In this document: positions 1-10,699 of the stretch, piece after piece | Layout: the number at the start of each line of letters is the position of its first letter | How positions within the stretch are numbered: the stretch's first letter is position 1 | DNA from: Austropuccinia psidii | Lineage: Eukaryota > Basidiomycota > Pucciniomycetes > Pucciniales > Sphaerophragmiaceae | Length of the DNA: 64,000 bases | Direction of reading: 5' to 3' | NCBI GenBank assembly: GCA_023105745.1 | Contig: JALGQZ010000002.1 | Location: 44,506,997 to 44,570,996 of the forward strand | The notes under the pieces: generated by a model | Seen by the model: only the letters and a program-made list of their open reading frames with translations | Told to the model about the DNA's origin: nothing | Database searches by the model: none | Made by a program: the position numbers and the translations under genes

Positions 1-1584
1 TTATGAAATTAAAATATTTTTGGTAAAAATTTATATAAAATATATTATACATTTCTATCCAATAAATAAACATATAAAATTTATTTCACCATTTGATTCC
101 TTATAAAAAATTAGGTGGGGTCACCTCTGAGTGAAATTTTTGTAACTCAACTCTAAATAACCTTAAATTAAGTTTTCAGTATTTTCAATAAAAAGATTGA
201 AAATACTCAAAACTTTAATTTAATTCACACCACATGTGGTGTTAACCATCAACTTTTGTGTTAAAATTGAGGTGTTGTGTTTAGTTTAGAAGTTATGAGG
301 AATTGAAGTATTTTCAATTGAATTCAATTGAAATGTCAAAATTTGCGCATGTATTACATAAGTGAAATTTGATTTACATATGAGGTATCAACTATTACTG
401 CATTGTACTGTACAATTCAATTGAAGAACATATGTAAACTACAAGTATAATACATGATAAGGAATTAAAGGAAAAAATAAATTGGAAAGATTAAAATTGG
501 GGGGGAAAAGGAACTCTAGCTCTAAGGGGGAGCCAGACCCCCAAACTCCTTGCTGACAGACATGAGATGTCAAAATTCACACAAAAGTTCATCACTTTTG
601 GTCTGGAATTGAGTCACAGGGTCTGTGACTCAATTGATGATGAGGTTTTGATACCAACCAGGGCAGTTTTAACTGTTGCCAAGAGGGTAAAACTACCCTT
701 AATTTAAAACAATGTTAGTAAAAACAGTTTCAACTTATTTCTACGCCTCTTACACACATTTTGACGTGTTTTGAAGGCTCTGGACCAGGTATTTCTATAG
801 TAATGGCTGATTTAAGGGTCTCAAATGGCTAAAAATGGCAAAAAAAATGCCTTAAACCAGCCCTTTTTTGGTCTAAACCAGGGTTCAATGATGCCATAAT
901 TGGCTTTTCTGTTGTCAGACTGTTTTTCACGACTGAAAAGAGTAAATTTCACTTTTGGAGTAAGAAAATTGATGGCTATAAAAGAATGTCTTTTTTTCCC
1001 CACTTTTCTTTTCATGTTAGAATCTTTTCCTTCTATAATGAGTTTAAACACTGTTGAACCAATCAATAGAAGATTCCAACCACCTTTTTTAAATCATTCT
1101 AAGCCTTTTACGCACGTAAAAAAATCATTATAATCATTGTTTGTAACTCTCATAATCATTTTTACCCCTGAACCACCCCAAAAGTGAATTAAAGCATCTT
1201 TCATCACTGTTAACTTTGTCACTTTGTTTCCAAATTCACTCCGGTCACTTTTGGGCATTTTTTCTCTTTAATATTCCTTTTACAGACCTTTTTCTTTAAT
1301 TAATTGCTTGCAGCTCTTTGCTCAATTAATTCCAATTGAAATTTCTTTTGTAGCCTTAAATATCTCTTGTAGAGTATTTTTGGATAAATGTTTATTGTTG
1401 GTAAAACAATAAATCCTTATAATATTAATGTTTTATACTAATAAAGTTATAAAAAATGAAATTGGCGTGTTTTATCTTAAGAATAATATTTCTTTCTATT
1501 TTTAATTGATTTTTATCTTATACAAATTTTGAGGACAGGAAAAGTACTTGATTTTTAATCGAAGTTTCATATCCACACCTTACA
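1..1584 (+). repeat. Left (5') LTR of element 1, partial
   Basis: It matches 8185-9764 nearly base for base. It lacks the first about 227 bp (window edge) and ends ...CACACCTTACA immediately before the primer-binding site. Relative to the right LTR it retains about 20 bp (a short GTGTTAA-flanked segment near 241-260) that the right LTR has lost. Confidence 0.93.
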
Positions 1585-1602
1585 TTTGGGGGCCCAGCCA
1601 TG
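1585..1602 (+). other. tRNA primer-binding site of element 1
   Basis: Directly after the LTR end comes TTTGGGGGCCCAGCCATG. It contains the TGG that pairs with the CCA tail of a primer tRNA, at the usual 0-3 nt distance from the LTR. Element 2 has TTTTGGGGCCTGG at the same place, so the two families seem to prime from similar or related tRNAs. The tRNA is not identified. Confidence 0.7.
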
Positions 1603-2035
1603 ATATTTTACCTGTGACATATTTTTTTTACTCTTTTTTAAACCTTTTTTCTTATATTGAAAAATTTAAAAAACATATAAAAAATACTTATAATTCAAAA
1701 AACCCATAAAAATTAATTTTTTCATATTATAAGTGAGGCTTATATTTTTATTTCTTTTTTTGAAATAACCTTTTTTCTACTTAACTAATTGGCTTTTTCA
1801 TTAATTTTAGGGTTGGACAATGTGGTAAGACAAGAAAACATTGAAACAGCCTCAACAGTCACCAGCATTATTCCTGCCAGTACGGTTATTGTGACTCAAA
1901 ATAACCAACCTGAACCAATATCTTCTGAATTGATTAACTTGGATATAAGCAATACCCTTCAGAAAGCTAAGAATTTGGCCAATAGTGAGTTTTTTGTCGT
2001 AAAAATACTATTTTAAGCCTTTTTAATCATAAAAT
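1603..2035 (+). other. Leader region of element 1 with a small upstream open frame
   Basis: This is the untranslated leader between the primer-binding site and gag. A 75-codon open frame (1789-2016) precedes the Gag start and ends 20 bp upstream of it. I do not recognise its product. A GTGAGT donor-like sequence sits at its 3' end (about 1985), so a spliced leader is conceivable, but nothing in the sequence proves it. Most of the leader is AT-rich and featureless. Confidence 0.35.
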
Positions 2036-4350
2036 ATGCCTTCAACTAGATCAGGGCGCAGCTATAACCCCTCAAGCAGCTCCCAGAAAGGTAATAGATG
2101 TGATTATGGCAGATTCCAACCAAGTACAGAAGGAAAAGGGTCAGTTGATGACTTCCAAACAGCTAAAATAGGTCATTCTGATGCTGATAATACCATTTTA
2201 CCTTCACAAAGAGCTGACACCGCCACAAGAATCCTCAGTGGACATATACAAAGCCAGCCACAAAGCTTACAACAATGCCCTGAAGTACAAGGAGTACCAG
2301 ATCCTTGCAGATCTGTGGAAAAACTGCATGAATTCTTACCTGACTGTGCAGAAATTCCTGGGCCATCCCAATACTTGCAAATTGCTCAATGGATGGCATC
2401 CATTGATGGAGAAGAAAAACATGATTCTCTTGACACTAAAATGGAGGAAAAACATCCCTCCACCACCCAAGCAAGTGCCAAAAACAGCCCCAGTGACCAG
2501 TAGCAGCAATTCCAACGTGAAAAAGCAGCCAAAAGCTCCAAACAAGGGCAAAGGAAAGGCACCAGCCACCAAACCTTACAGCCAGGGCTACAGGATGCCA
2601 TGGAAAATGTGTTTCATATGACCAGAACAATTATGGAATTACAAAAGATAGAGGAGGCCAGATTAAAATATCAGAAATTATTTCTGATATTTTTGATTCT
2701 ATTCCAGAGTTTTATGAAGCTATAACTGACGTAAAAAGTCATCTTTCTGATCAAAATACATCAATTTGTGATAATCTTAAAGCACATAACGTGAGTCTGA
2801 GCCAAATCAATGAAACACCTAAATGTTTTGAAAAGGTTTTAAGAACAATTAAAACTTTTAATAATGATAATTCTTTTGGAAATAAGATAAATGAACAATC
2901 TTCCATTATTAAAGAATTGACAGACAAATATTCTAAGTTCAATATTGATGACATGATTGAAACAAGAATGAAACAAGCCATAAGTACTATCAAAGAGGAT
3001 AATAAGAAAGCTCTTGATGATATTGCAAAATCATTTACTGAAGTAAAGACACATATAATTGCCTTGAAATAGTGTTTTGATACCTCAAAAGAGTAAATAT
3101 CAAAATTAACAATAAAGTTAAATGAGGTTATCTCTGATAATACTAAACAAACAGAATTATAGAATGAGCTGACATATAAAGAGGATGATCATAAAAAGAA
3201 TGTAATAACCTCTATACAAAGCTTACAACATGAATTAAGAAATTCACAAAGGTGTAACAATAGTAAAATGAATAATATTGAACAACTACTAAACACCTTA
3301 CCAAGAATGTCTACACCTCTGAATCAAAATTAGGATACAGGGATTCCCAATCCACAAGTATTTAATATTGAAAATTCTCAATTAAAAGATTAATTTTCTA
3401 CTTCCTTTCATAGCTTGCAACCATCAATTGGCCAAGCACTCTTCAAAGAAGTTCCAAAACTTAAGGAATGGCCTCACTTCAGTGGTGAAGGAGAATATGA
3501 CCGTATGTAATTCATCAGAGGAATTGACCTGATTAAAGAAGATTTTGAATTACCGGACAGATTTGTAACAGCAAGTTTTAACACCTTATTTACCAAATCA
3601 GCTCACAGATGGTATATCAAATTGAGACAAGCACATAGACACCAAAGTTGGACTTGGTGGAAAACCCAAATTATCAACAAATGGGCCAATGATGCTTGGA
3701 GGTTTAAAGTGGAAAGAGCCTTTGAATCTTCCAAATTTAATGCACATAAAGACAAAGCTTTACCATGGTTTTGCCAAAAAAAAGACAGATTAGCCGGATT
3801 ATATCCTGACATGTCAGAATTTATGATCCATAGAAAAATTCTGAGACAATGTGGAGGTGACTTGGAGCATGCTGTCAAAAGCAGGACTACTGAACAATCT
3901 TCAGCAGAGGATATTATCAATATATTAGAAGAAGTAACCACCAGACCCAAAATTGGTTCTAATAGGGTGAATCTCAAAACAAGGTTTAATACACCTTGGA
4001 AAGATTCTGTGGACCAAATCCCCAAAGAAAATTCTAATAATTTTAAGTATAAATCTGCAGATACAGTCAGAAAGTGCCATATTTGCCAAAGCACCACCCA
4101 TTTAGCCAATATATGTCCAAAAGGGGGGAAAATCAATGAAACTGATATTGAAAAGGAACCTGATGTTGAAAAAGATGACATAATTGAAGACAATTCAGAT
4201 GATAAGTCACCCATATTTTATGAATATTAAAAAGATATAGAAAATATCAATGCCACTTTTGACATCATGGAATCTTATTCCCACTTGCCACAATTGAGCA
4301 ATGGTCAACTTGATTTATCAAAAGTTCTAGATGCACAACTTATGAAAAAA
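2036..4350 (+). pseudogene. gag: gag of element 1 (nucleocapsid/capsid polyprotein), broken
   Basis: Gag starts at the ATG at 2036 with the sequence MPSTRSGRSYN, matching the Gag start of element 2 (MSSTRSG). It builds the virus-like particle and binds the element RNA. The frame is first interrupted by TAG at 2501 (a CAG-to-TAG type change). The frame shifts between about 2650 and 2790, and more in-frame stops follow at 3070, 3094 and several positions up to about 3510. A long clean stretch runs 3511-4227. Near 4077-4118 is an intact CCHC zinc knuckle, C-X2-C-X4-H-X4-C (CHICQSTTHLANIC), the nucleocapsid RNA-binding motif. The middle (2791-3400) is rich in charged residues and looks coiled-coil-like. 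An A-run near 4346 shifts the frame before the protease. Confidence 0.85.
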
Positions 4351-4372
4351 AACCAAACAGGGGAAAGGTTAT

Positions 4373-4788
4373 ACAGCTGGTAACTCCTGTATAACAGAAG
4401 TGGTGATTGACAACAAGCCCACCAAACGTTTGCTTGACCCAGGAGCCTTCTTCTCTTGTGTTGGAAAATCTTTTCTTAAGACCTGTGTACCAAATTTTGA
4501 AGACCAATTTTTACCAATTGATGGTTTAAAATTCAATAGTGCAAGTAATCCAATGAAAGCATTAGGAATTTTTGGAACCAATGACATATTCCCCCACATT
4601 AATGGGAATTCAAGAATCATAGTTGAATTATTTGTTATGGAAAACTGCTCTAGTACCCATTTTATATTGGGAAATGACAATTTAATCATGTATGGGATAG
4701 ATTTGCATAACAAAAAAGACAAATACTTTACTATTGGAGACAATAAGCACCAAATATTTGCCTTTTTCCATTTAAAATACAAATTACA
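4373..4788 (+). pseudogene. pro: Retropepsin-like aspartic protease region of element 1
   Basis: This is the segment between the Gag zinc knuckle and reverse transcriptase. The catalytic loop reads LLDPGAFFS, against the family's D-S/T-G-A, so the serine or threonine next to the catalytic aspartate is proline. A downstream hydrophobic-glycine segment, HFILGNDNLIMYGI, fits the flap and C-terminal part of the fold. It lies in frame 2 whereas reverse transcriptase is in frame 1; a small indel near 4770 breaks the join. The protease would release Gag and Pol products from the polyprotein. The assignment rests on position and on the homologous block in element 2 (23101-23430, minus strand). Confidence 0.7.
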
Positions 4789-5787
4789 GTGAACAAGGTA
4801 TCACCAGTCAACTTACAGTTAGAGAGATTCAAGTCTGAACAGTTAAATGAAGCTGAAATAAGCCTTCATCTTACTAATGCACAAGAAAATGAACTCTCTA
4901 GTCTTTTATATAACAATAAAGAAGCATTTGCTTCAGATAAAGAACCCCTAGGGGCAATTATTGGTCATGAAGTTGACATCATTCTTAAAATTGAGAGACC
5001 TTATCCACACCTCTTAAGAAGACGTGCATATCCAGAAAGTCCAAAACCAAGAGAAGCTCTAGAAATGCATATCAAAGAGCTTCTGGACCTTGTTGTAATA
5101 AGGAAAGTACGCCACAATGAAGTAGAAATAACTACACCAGTCATAGGGGCATGGCATAATGGAAAATCTAGAATTGTTGGGGACTTTAGAGCTCTGAACA
5201 CTTACACTGTTCCAGACAGATACCCAAAACCAAAAATCCAAATTGCCCTCACCCAAATATCTCAAGCAGTGTATATAACCACTATGGATGCCCTTAAAGG
5301 ATTCCATCAAAATGTGGTGACACCAAGAGCAAGAAAATATTTGAGAATCATTGTTCATTGTGGAGTGTATGAATATTTAAGAACGCCCTTTGGTATCAAG
5401 AATGCACCCTCACACTTCCAAAGAGTGATGAATGAAATCTTCCCTGAAGAACTTTCAGAGGGATGGTTAATCATTTACATTGATGTCATTATTGTCTGTT
5501 CCAAGACTTGGGAAGAGCACATGTACAGATTGTCCAGAGGTTTGACAAAAATTCAATTGGTAAACATGAAAATCTCCTTGAAGAAATGCCATTCTGGATC
5601 TAACGAACTTAAAGCACTAGGACATGTTGTATCTGGTTTGTCCCTTGGAATTGACAAAAACAAAGTTGCAGAAGTATTTCTAAAACCCATGCCTCAGAGA
5701 AAAATGGAAATTCAGTCATTTTTTGGTTTTTCAGGATATTACAGGCAACACATTAAAGATTTTGCATCCATAGCAAGACCACTTTAA
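4789..5787 (+). pseudogene. pol: Reverse transcriptase domain of element 1, active site altered
   Basis: This is a 332-codon open stretch with recognisable RT blocks: the fingers motif around RIVGDFRALN, the first catalytic aspartate in TTMDALKGFHQ, the RTPFGIKNAPSHFQRVMN block, and the primer-grip region with GHVVSG and FGFSGYYRQHI. The catalytic YxDD box reads YIDV (about 5476-5493, GAT-GTC), so the second metal-binding aspartate is valine, and the enzyme should be inactive. The frame then stops at TAA 5785, directly after the RPL of the connection region, where homologues continue. It stays in the same frame as RNase H and integrase downstream, so pol was one long frame interrupted by point stops. 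Confidence 0.92.
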
Positions 5788-6411
5788 AAATTGTGTGACA
5801 AAGACACAGTATTTGAAATGACTGTTGACAGAGTCAAAGCTTTTGAGTCTCTAAGAGAATCCTTGACCACTGCTCCACTCTTACTGATGCCAGACTTTAA
5901 ATTTCCTTTTAAATTGTATATTGATGCATCAGGGGAGGGGCTGGGTGCTGCACTTCACCAAGTTCAGATCATAAATGATAAACCTGTAGAAGGACCCATA
6001 TGCTTCATATCCAGGCAAATCAAACCAGCTGAAGCCATATATGGAGCAAGTCAAATGGAATGTCTATGCCTTGTCTGGGCCTTGGAAAAATTGAACTACT
6101 TCTTAGAGGGATGTGCTTTCAAGTGAATAACAGATTGTACAGCTGTAAAATCACTTTTAAACATTAAAACACCCAACAGACATATGCTCAGATGGCAAAT
6201 AGCCATACAAGAATACAGAGGAAATATGACTATTGTTCGTAAGGATGGGAATATTCATAAGAATGTAGATGGACTAAGCAGATGGTCATTACCAAATAAT
6301 ATTGATAATCCTGCTTATGTTCCAGAAGAAGCTTCACCACAGATCCCAATAGAAGGAATAAGTGTTACAGACTTGAACACCACCTTCTTTGAAGACGTAA
6401 GACACAGTTAG
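5788..6411 (+). pseudogene. pol: RNase H domain of element 1
   Basis: It continues the RT frame after the stop at 5785. It contains the conserved [16 protein letters not shown] (first acidic residue), the [19 protein letters not shown] helix (catalytic Glu) and [11 protein letters not shown] (third acidic residue), followed by the [12 protein letters not shown] strand and the [13 protein letters not shown] tail. RNase H removes the RNA strand of the RNA:DNA hybrid during reverse transcription. A TGA at 6124 interrupts it just before ITDC, and a TAG at 6409 ends the segment. Otherwise the domain is well preserved. Confidence 0.88.
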
Positions 6412-7740
6412 ACTCAAGATAAGAATTGTAGCATCTTTTTCCAATTACTTAACAAAGACTGTAAAGACAACTCTCTCATACATGCCTTGGATGAAGTATT
6501 GAAGAAGTCTTATGATGAAGGAAGATTTCACCTACTGGATGGTATAATTTACCACAGGACCAGGCACATATGTGTCATGACAGTTGTGGACAGGTCATTA
6601 ATCAATCTTGTACTGAAAGAATGCCATGACAGCCCCTTTTCAGGACATCTGTCTGAAGACAGAACCAGATAGAAAGTAAAGATCTGCATATGGTGGCCAA
6701 TGTGGCAGAAATATGTTGCAGAGTATTGCAAAACCTGTGACAGATGCCAAAAGGCAAATAAATCCACTGGCAAGAGACTTGGGAATATGATCAAAATCCA
6801 AGAACCCAGCAGACCTTGGGAAATGGTCCATATGGATTGGGTAACTTGCCTACCACCAGGAGGTGACAGAAGTTATAATGCTTGCCTAGTGATTGTGGAC
6901 AGATTCAGTAAAACTCCAATCTTTTTACCATGTCACAAGGATGATAAAGCCATGGATACAGCTCTTCTGATATGGAATATAGTAGCCTCATGGACTGGAA
7001 TATTTACAAATATCATTAGTGATAGGAATCCCAAATTTACTTCAGCACTATGGACAAATCTTCACCAATTATTTGGCACTAAGCTGTCTTTCTCTACAGC
7101 CTACCACCCACAAACTGATGGTCTGGCTGAAAGGATGATCCAAACCTTAGAGGACATGGTAATAAGATATTGTGCATATGGCCTTGAATTCAAAGATTGT
7201 GATGGATTTACCCATGATTGGTGTACTCTGCTTCCAGCACTGGAATTAGCATATAAAACATCAATCCATGCCAGTATCAATCAAACTCCTGCTATCCTAG
7301 AAAAGGGATGGAACCCCGAATTACCCCAAGATTCCTTGAGGAAAGATTTGATTGAAATACATCCCAAAGCTGCTAGCTTCAAGGGAATGCTAGAAAAAGC
7401 TAGAAAGCATGCAGTAAGGTGCATGGAGGACTCTTTTGCATATGCTAAGGACAAATGGGATAAATCACATACAACTCCAGATTTCAAAGTGGGGGACTTA
7501 GTTCTTGTATCCAACAGTAACTTCAATAACATCAAAGGATGTAAAAATCTGAAAGACTCCTTTACAGGACCTTTTGTTATTAAGGCCCTCCATGGAGGAA
7601 ATGCTGTTGAAGTAGAGTTATCTGAAGAACTTGGCAATAAGCATCCTACATTTCCAGTGAGCTTGATAAAGCCATATAAATCTAGTGATGCTGAAAAATT
7701 CCCCTTGAGGAATAAAATTCCCCAAGATATACCTCCTGTT
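6412..7740 (+). pseudogene. pol: Integrase of element 1 (zinc-binding and DDE catalytic domains)
   Basis: The zinc-binding N-terminus has the two histidines in ECHDSPFSGHLSE and the cysteines in YCKTCDRC (HHCC); a TAG at 6670 lies between the His and Cys pairs. From 6700 the frame is open for 411 codons. The catalytic triad is complete: D in HMDWVT, D in IISDRNPKF and E in HPQTDGLAERMIQ, with exactly 35 residues between the second D and the E. After the core comes the C-terminal GDLVLVSNSNFNNIKG segment (GPY/F-like module). Integrase inserts the cDNA ends into the host chromosome. This is the best preserved enzyme of the element. Confidence 0.92.
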
Positions 7741-7935
7741 GAGCCATCTGGTAGTAATAAAATTACCAAAGTTCTCAAAGAAAGAAAGTTTAGAACCAAC
7801 AAATTAAGGGAATACCTTGTTAGGTACAGTGACCCAGCTTGTGAAGATGAATGGTTGCCAGAAAAGGACATACCTGAAGCTATACAACTTCTCAGAAGGT
7901 TCAGACATAAGAGAAATAACAATATTACAAAGTAA
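7741..7935 (+). pseudogene. pol: C-terminal chromodomain of the element 1 integrase
   Basis: The last about 60 residues before the TAA at 7933 read as a chromodomain: a VLKERKFRTNKLREYLVRY strand region followed by DEWLPEKDIPEA and a terminal helix LLRRFRHKR. In chromoviruses this module follows integrase and is thought to steer insertion to heterochromatin. The same module closes the pol of element 2. The identification is from the YLVRY...EWLPE pattern and position; the aromatic cage is not fully checked. Confidence 0.75.
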
Positions 7936-7946
7936 TATTCCTTTTT

Positions 7947-7957
7947 AAGGGAGGGAA
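7947..7957 (+). other. Polypurine tract of element 1
   Basis: AAGGGAGGGAA sits directly against the TG that opens the right LTR, 11 bp after the pol stop codon. This is the usual plus-strand primer site. Element 2 has an equivalent G/A-rich tract in the same place. Confidence 0.85.
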
Positions 7958-9764
7958 TGCAAGCCTTAGAGGTATTTTTATATACCCAAAAGACCAAAAA
8001 TGATAAATTAAAATATAAATAAAATAAATTTATTTATATTATAAAAATAAAAATACAAATACAAATTTATATTCAAAAATCAAAATTTAATTATAATTTA
8101 AAAATAAGATTACAATAAAATTTGAAATTATGAAAATTCATTTTTACTTGTAAAAATTAAGTAAAAATGAATTTTTAATTAAAATTATGAAATTACAATA
8201 TTTTTGGTAAAAATTTATATAAAATATATTATAACTTTTTATCCAATAGATAAACATATAAAGTTTATTTCACCATTTGATTCCTTATAAAAAAATTAGG
8301 TGGGGTCACCTCTGAATGAAATTTTTGTAACTCAACTCTAAATAAGGTTAAATTAAGTTTTCAGTATTTTCAATACAAAAACTGAAAATCCTCAAAACTT
8401 TAATTCAATTCACAGCAAATGGGGTGTTAAAATTGAGGTGTTGTGTTTAGTTTAGAAGTTATGAGGAATTGAAGTATTTTCAATTGAATTCAATTGAAAT
8501 GTCAAAATGTGCGCATGTATTACATAAGTGAAATTTGATTTACATATGAGGTATCAATTATTACTGCATTGTACTGTACAATTCAATTGAAGAACATATG
8601 TAAATTACAAGTATAATACATGATAAGGAATTAAAGGAAAAAATAAATTGGAAAGATTAAAATTGGGGGGGAAAAGGAATTCTAGCTCTAAGGGGGAGCC
8701 AGACCCCCAAAATCCTTGCTGACAGACATGAGATGTCAAAATTCACACAAAAGCACATCACTTTTGGCCTGGAATGGAGTCACAGGGTCTGTGACTCAAT
8801 TGATGATGAGGTTTTGATACCAACCAGGGCAGTTTTAACTGTTGCCAAGAGGGTAAAACTACCCTTAAGTTAAAACAATGTTAGTAAACACAGTTTCAAC
8901 TTATTTCTACACCTCTTACACACATTCTGACGTGTTTTTAAGGCTCTGGACCAGGTATTGCTATAGTAATGGCTGACTTAAGGGTCTAAAACGGCTAAAA
9001 ATGGCAAAAAATGGCTTAAACCAGGCCTTTTTTGGTCTAAACCAGGGTTCAATGATGCCATAATTGGCTTTTCTGTTGTAATACTGGTTTTCACGACTGA
9101 AAAGATTAAATTATACTTTTGGAGTAAGAAAATTGATTGCTACAAAAGAATGTCTTTTTTGCCTCACTTTTCTCTTCATGTTAGAATCTTTTCCTTTTAT
9201 AATTAGTTTAAACACCATTAAACCAATCAATAAAAGATTCCAAACAACTTTTTTAAATCATTTTAGACCTTTTTAACCACGTGAAAAAATCATTATAATC
9301 ACTGTTTGTAACTCTTATAATCATTTTTACCCCTGAACCACCCCAAAAGTGAATTAAAGCATCTTTCATCACTGTTAACTTTGTCCCTTTGTTTACAAAT
9401 TCACTCTGGTAACTTTTGGGCATGTTTTCTCTTTAATATTCCTTTTAAAGACTTTGTTCTTTGATCAATTGCTTGCAGTTCTTTGCTCAATTCATTCCAA
9501 TTGAAATTGCTCTTGATGAAATTTCTTTTGTAGCCTTAAATATCTCTTGAAGAGTATTTTTGGATAAATTTTTATTTTTGGTAAAACAATAAATCTTTAT
9601 AATATTATTCTTTTATACTAATAAAGTTATGAACAATAAAATTGGCATGTTTTCTCTTAAGAATAATATTTCTTTCTATTTCCAATTGATTTTTACCTCA
9701 TACAAATTTTGAGGACAGGAAAAGTACTTGTTTTTTAATCAAAGTTTCATATCCACACCTCCCA
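7958..9764 (+). repeat. Right (3') LTR of element 1
   Basis: A 1,807-bp LTR beginning TGCAAGCCTTAGAGG and ending ACACCTCCCA, so it has TG...CA ends. It lines up with the left LTR and with the solo LTR at 10705-12510. Compared with the left LTR it lacks about 20 bp near 8425, probably slippage between short direct repeats. It is followed by CCTAT, the likely target duplication. Confidence 0.93.
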
Positions 9765-10699
9765 CCTATAATCATTTTTTGCTTTAATCTTCATATTTTC
9801 TGTGATTAATTATTAATTTAATGAAAGATTAGCTTAAAGAGTTATTATTGAAATCATCATAACTTTTTTTCATTTACAATTAATTTTATTAATTTCCTGA
9901 AAAATGTTCATCCTGTGACTCAAAACCAGAGCAAAAGAATGAAATTCAAAAGTATTATAAAAATGGTACATAAGAAGGAGTGAAATACACAACATTAACC
10001 TTTATTAAAACAAATAAAGGTACAATAAGACCACAAACACAAAGTGAAGAACATAAGAAGTCTAACCTGCACATTTGAAAATCTGAAGTAGAAAACCTTC
10101 CCCTTTATGAAGACATTATTTTTATCACCAAACAATACAAATTAGCCACACTATTGAGGCTGTAAGCCCTTGGTAAGAATAAACCTTAATTTTCACCTCC
10201 CATACAAAATATATGTTTTGGATCATGGACACACCAAGTTTTATTCTGTATTAAAGGTCTCAATTAGGGCTATCCAAGGGTAATACTTACAATAATGTAT
10301 CACCACTGGATCAGAAACCATCACACAAATACTATGTGTCTAACCTGGAAGAATGATACCCAATTTTCTAACCTCTCATCTATATAACACAGTTTTGAAT
10401 AGATACCAAGAAAGTAGCATAATTTATATAATGGCTACAATAGTGATATATGAAAATGTAACCCTTAATCGTTTATCTTACACAGATCCAAATCTATCAG
10501 TCTTTTTATCTCAGAACAAGAAAACTACTATTTTACAGAGAACTATAGATATGTTGAGCTTGTATAGATTTTACAGACTTTATTTGAAGAGGGTAAAATT
10601 GCAAACCATTCTGTATATCTAGCTTGTGGCTTCATTTTGATTCACTCTTGAGCTCTGTATCTTCAAAACTGAAAGGTTTCTTGAGGATTTAAGGATATA
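9765..10699. other. Spacer between element 1 and the solo LTR; no gene seen
   Basis: About 0.9 kb of moderately AT-rich DNA. An 89-codon open frame at 10353-10622 has no recognisable motif. At 9905-9941 the sequence TGTTCATCCTGTGACTC... closely matches the end of the third-family LTR at 53282-53317 read on the minus strand, so an old fragment of that family may lie here. I see nothing else I can name. Confidence 0.4.

Larger units (their letters stand above)
1..9764 (+). mobile_element. Ty3/Gypsy chromovirus-type LTR retrotransposon, element 1 (left end outside window)
   Basis: A full-length but decayed gypsy element in the order LTR, primer-binding site, gag, protease, reverse transcriptase, RNase H, integrase, chromodomain, polypurine tract, LTR. 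That domain order, with integrase after RNase H, defines Ty3/Gypsy, and the chromodomain places it with chromoviruses. The window opens inside the left LTR: comparison with the right LTR shows about 227 bp missing, so the element is about 9.99 kb. The right LTR ends in CA at 9764; the next five bases, CCTAT, are the expected target duplication but the left copy is outside the window. The two LTRs are similar by eye (roughly 95%), so this copy is younger than element 2. Coding regions carry several stops and frameshifts, so it is non-autonomous now. Confidence 0.93.

Noticed and set aside
2181..2621. 146-codon open frame overlapping gag, and minus-strand frames at 2336-2630
   Set aside because: The frame matching element 2 and the expected Gag start is the one beginning at 2036; the others are overlapping readings of the same DNA.
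3603..4214. 203-codon minus-strand open frame over gag
   Set aside because: It is antisense to the conserved Gag segment with the zinc knuckle; no independent motif.
7281..7997. 238-codon minus-strand open frame over the integrase
   Set aside because: It is the shadow of the well-supported integrase and chromodomain frame on the plus strand.
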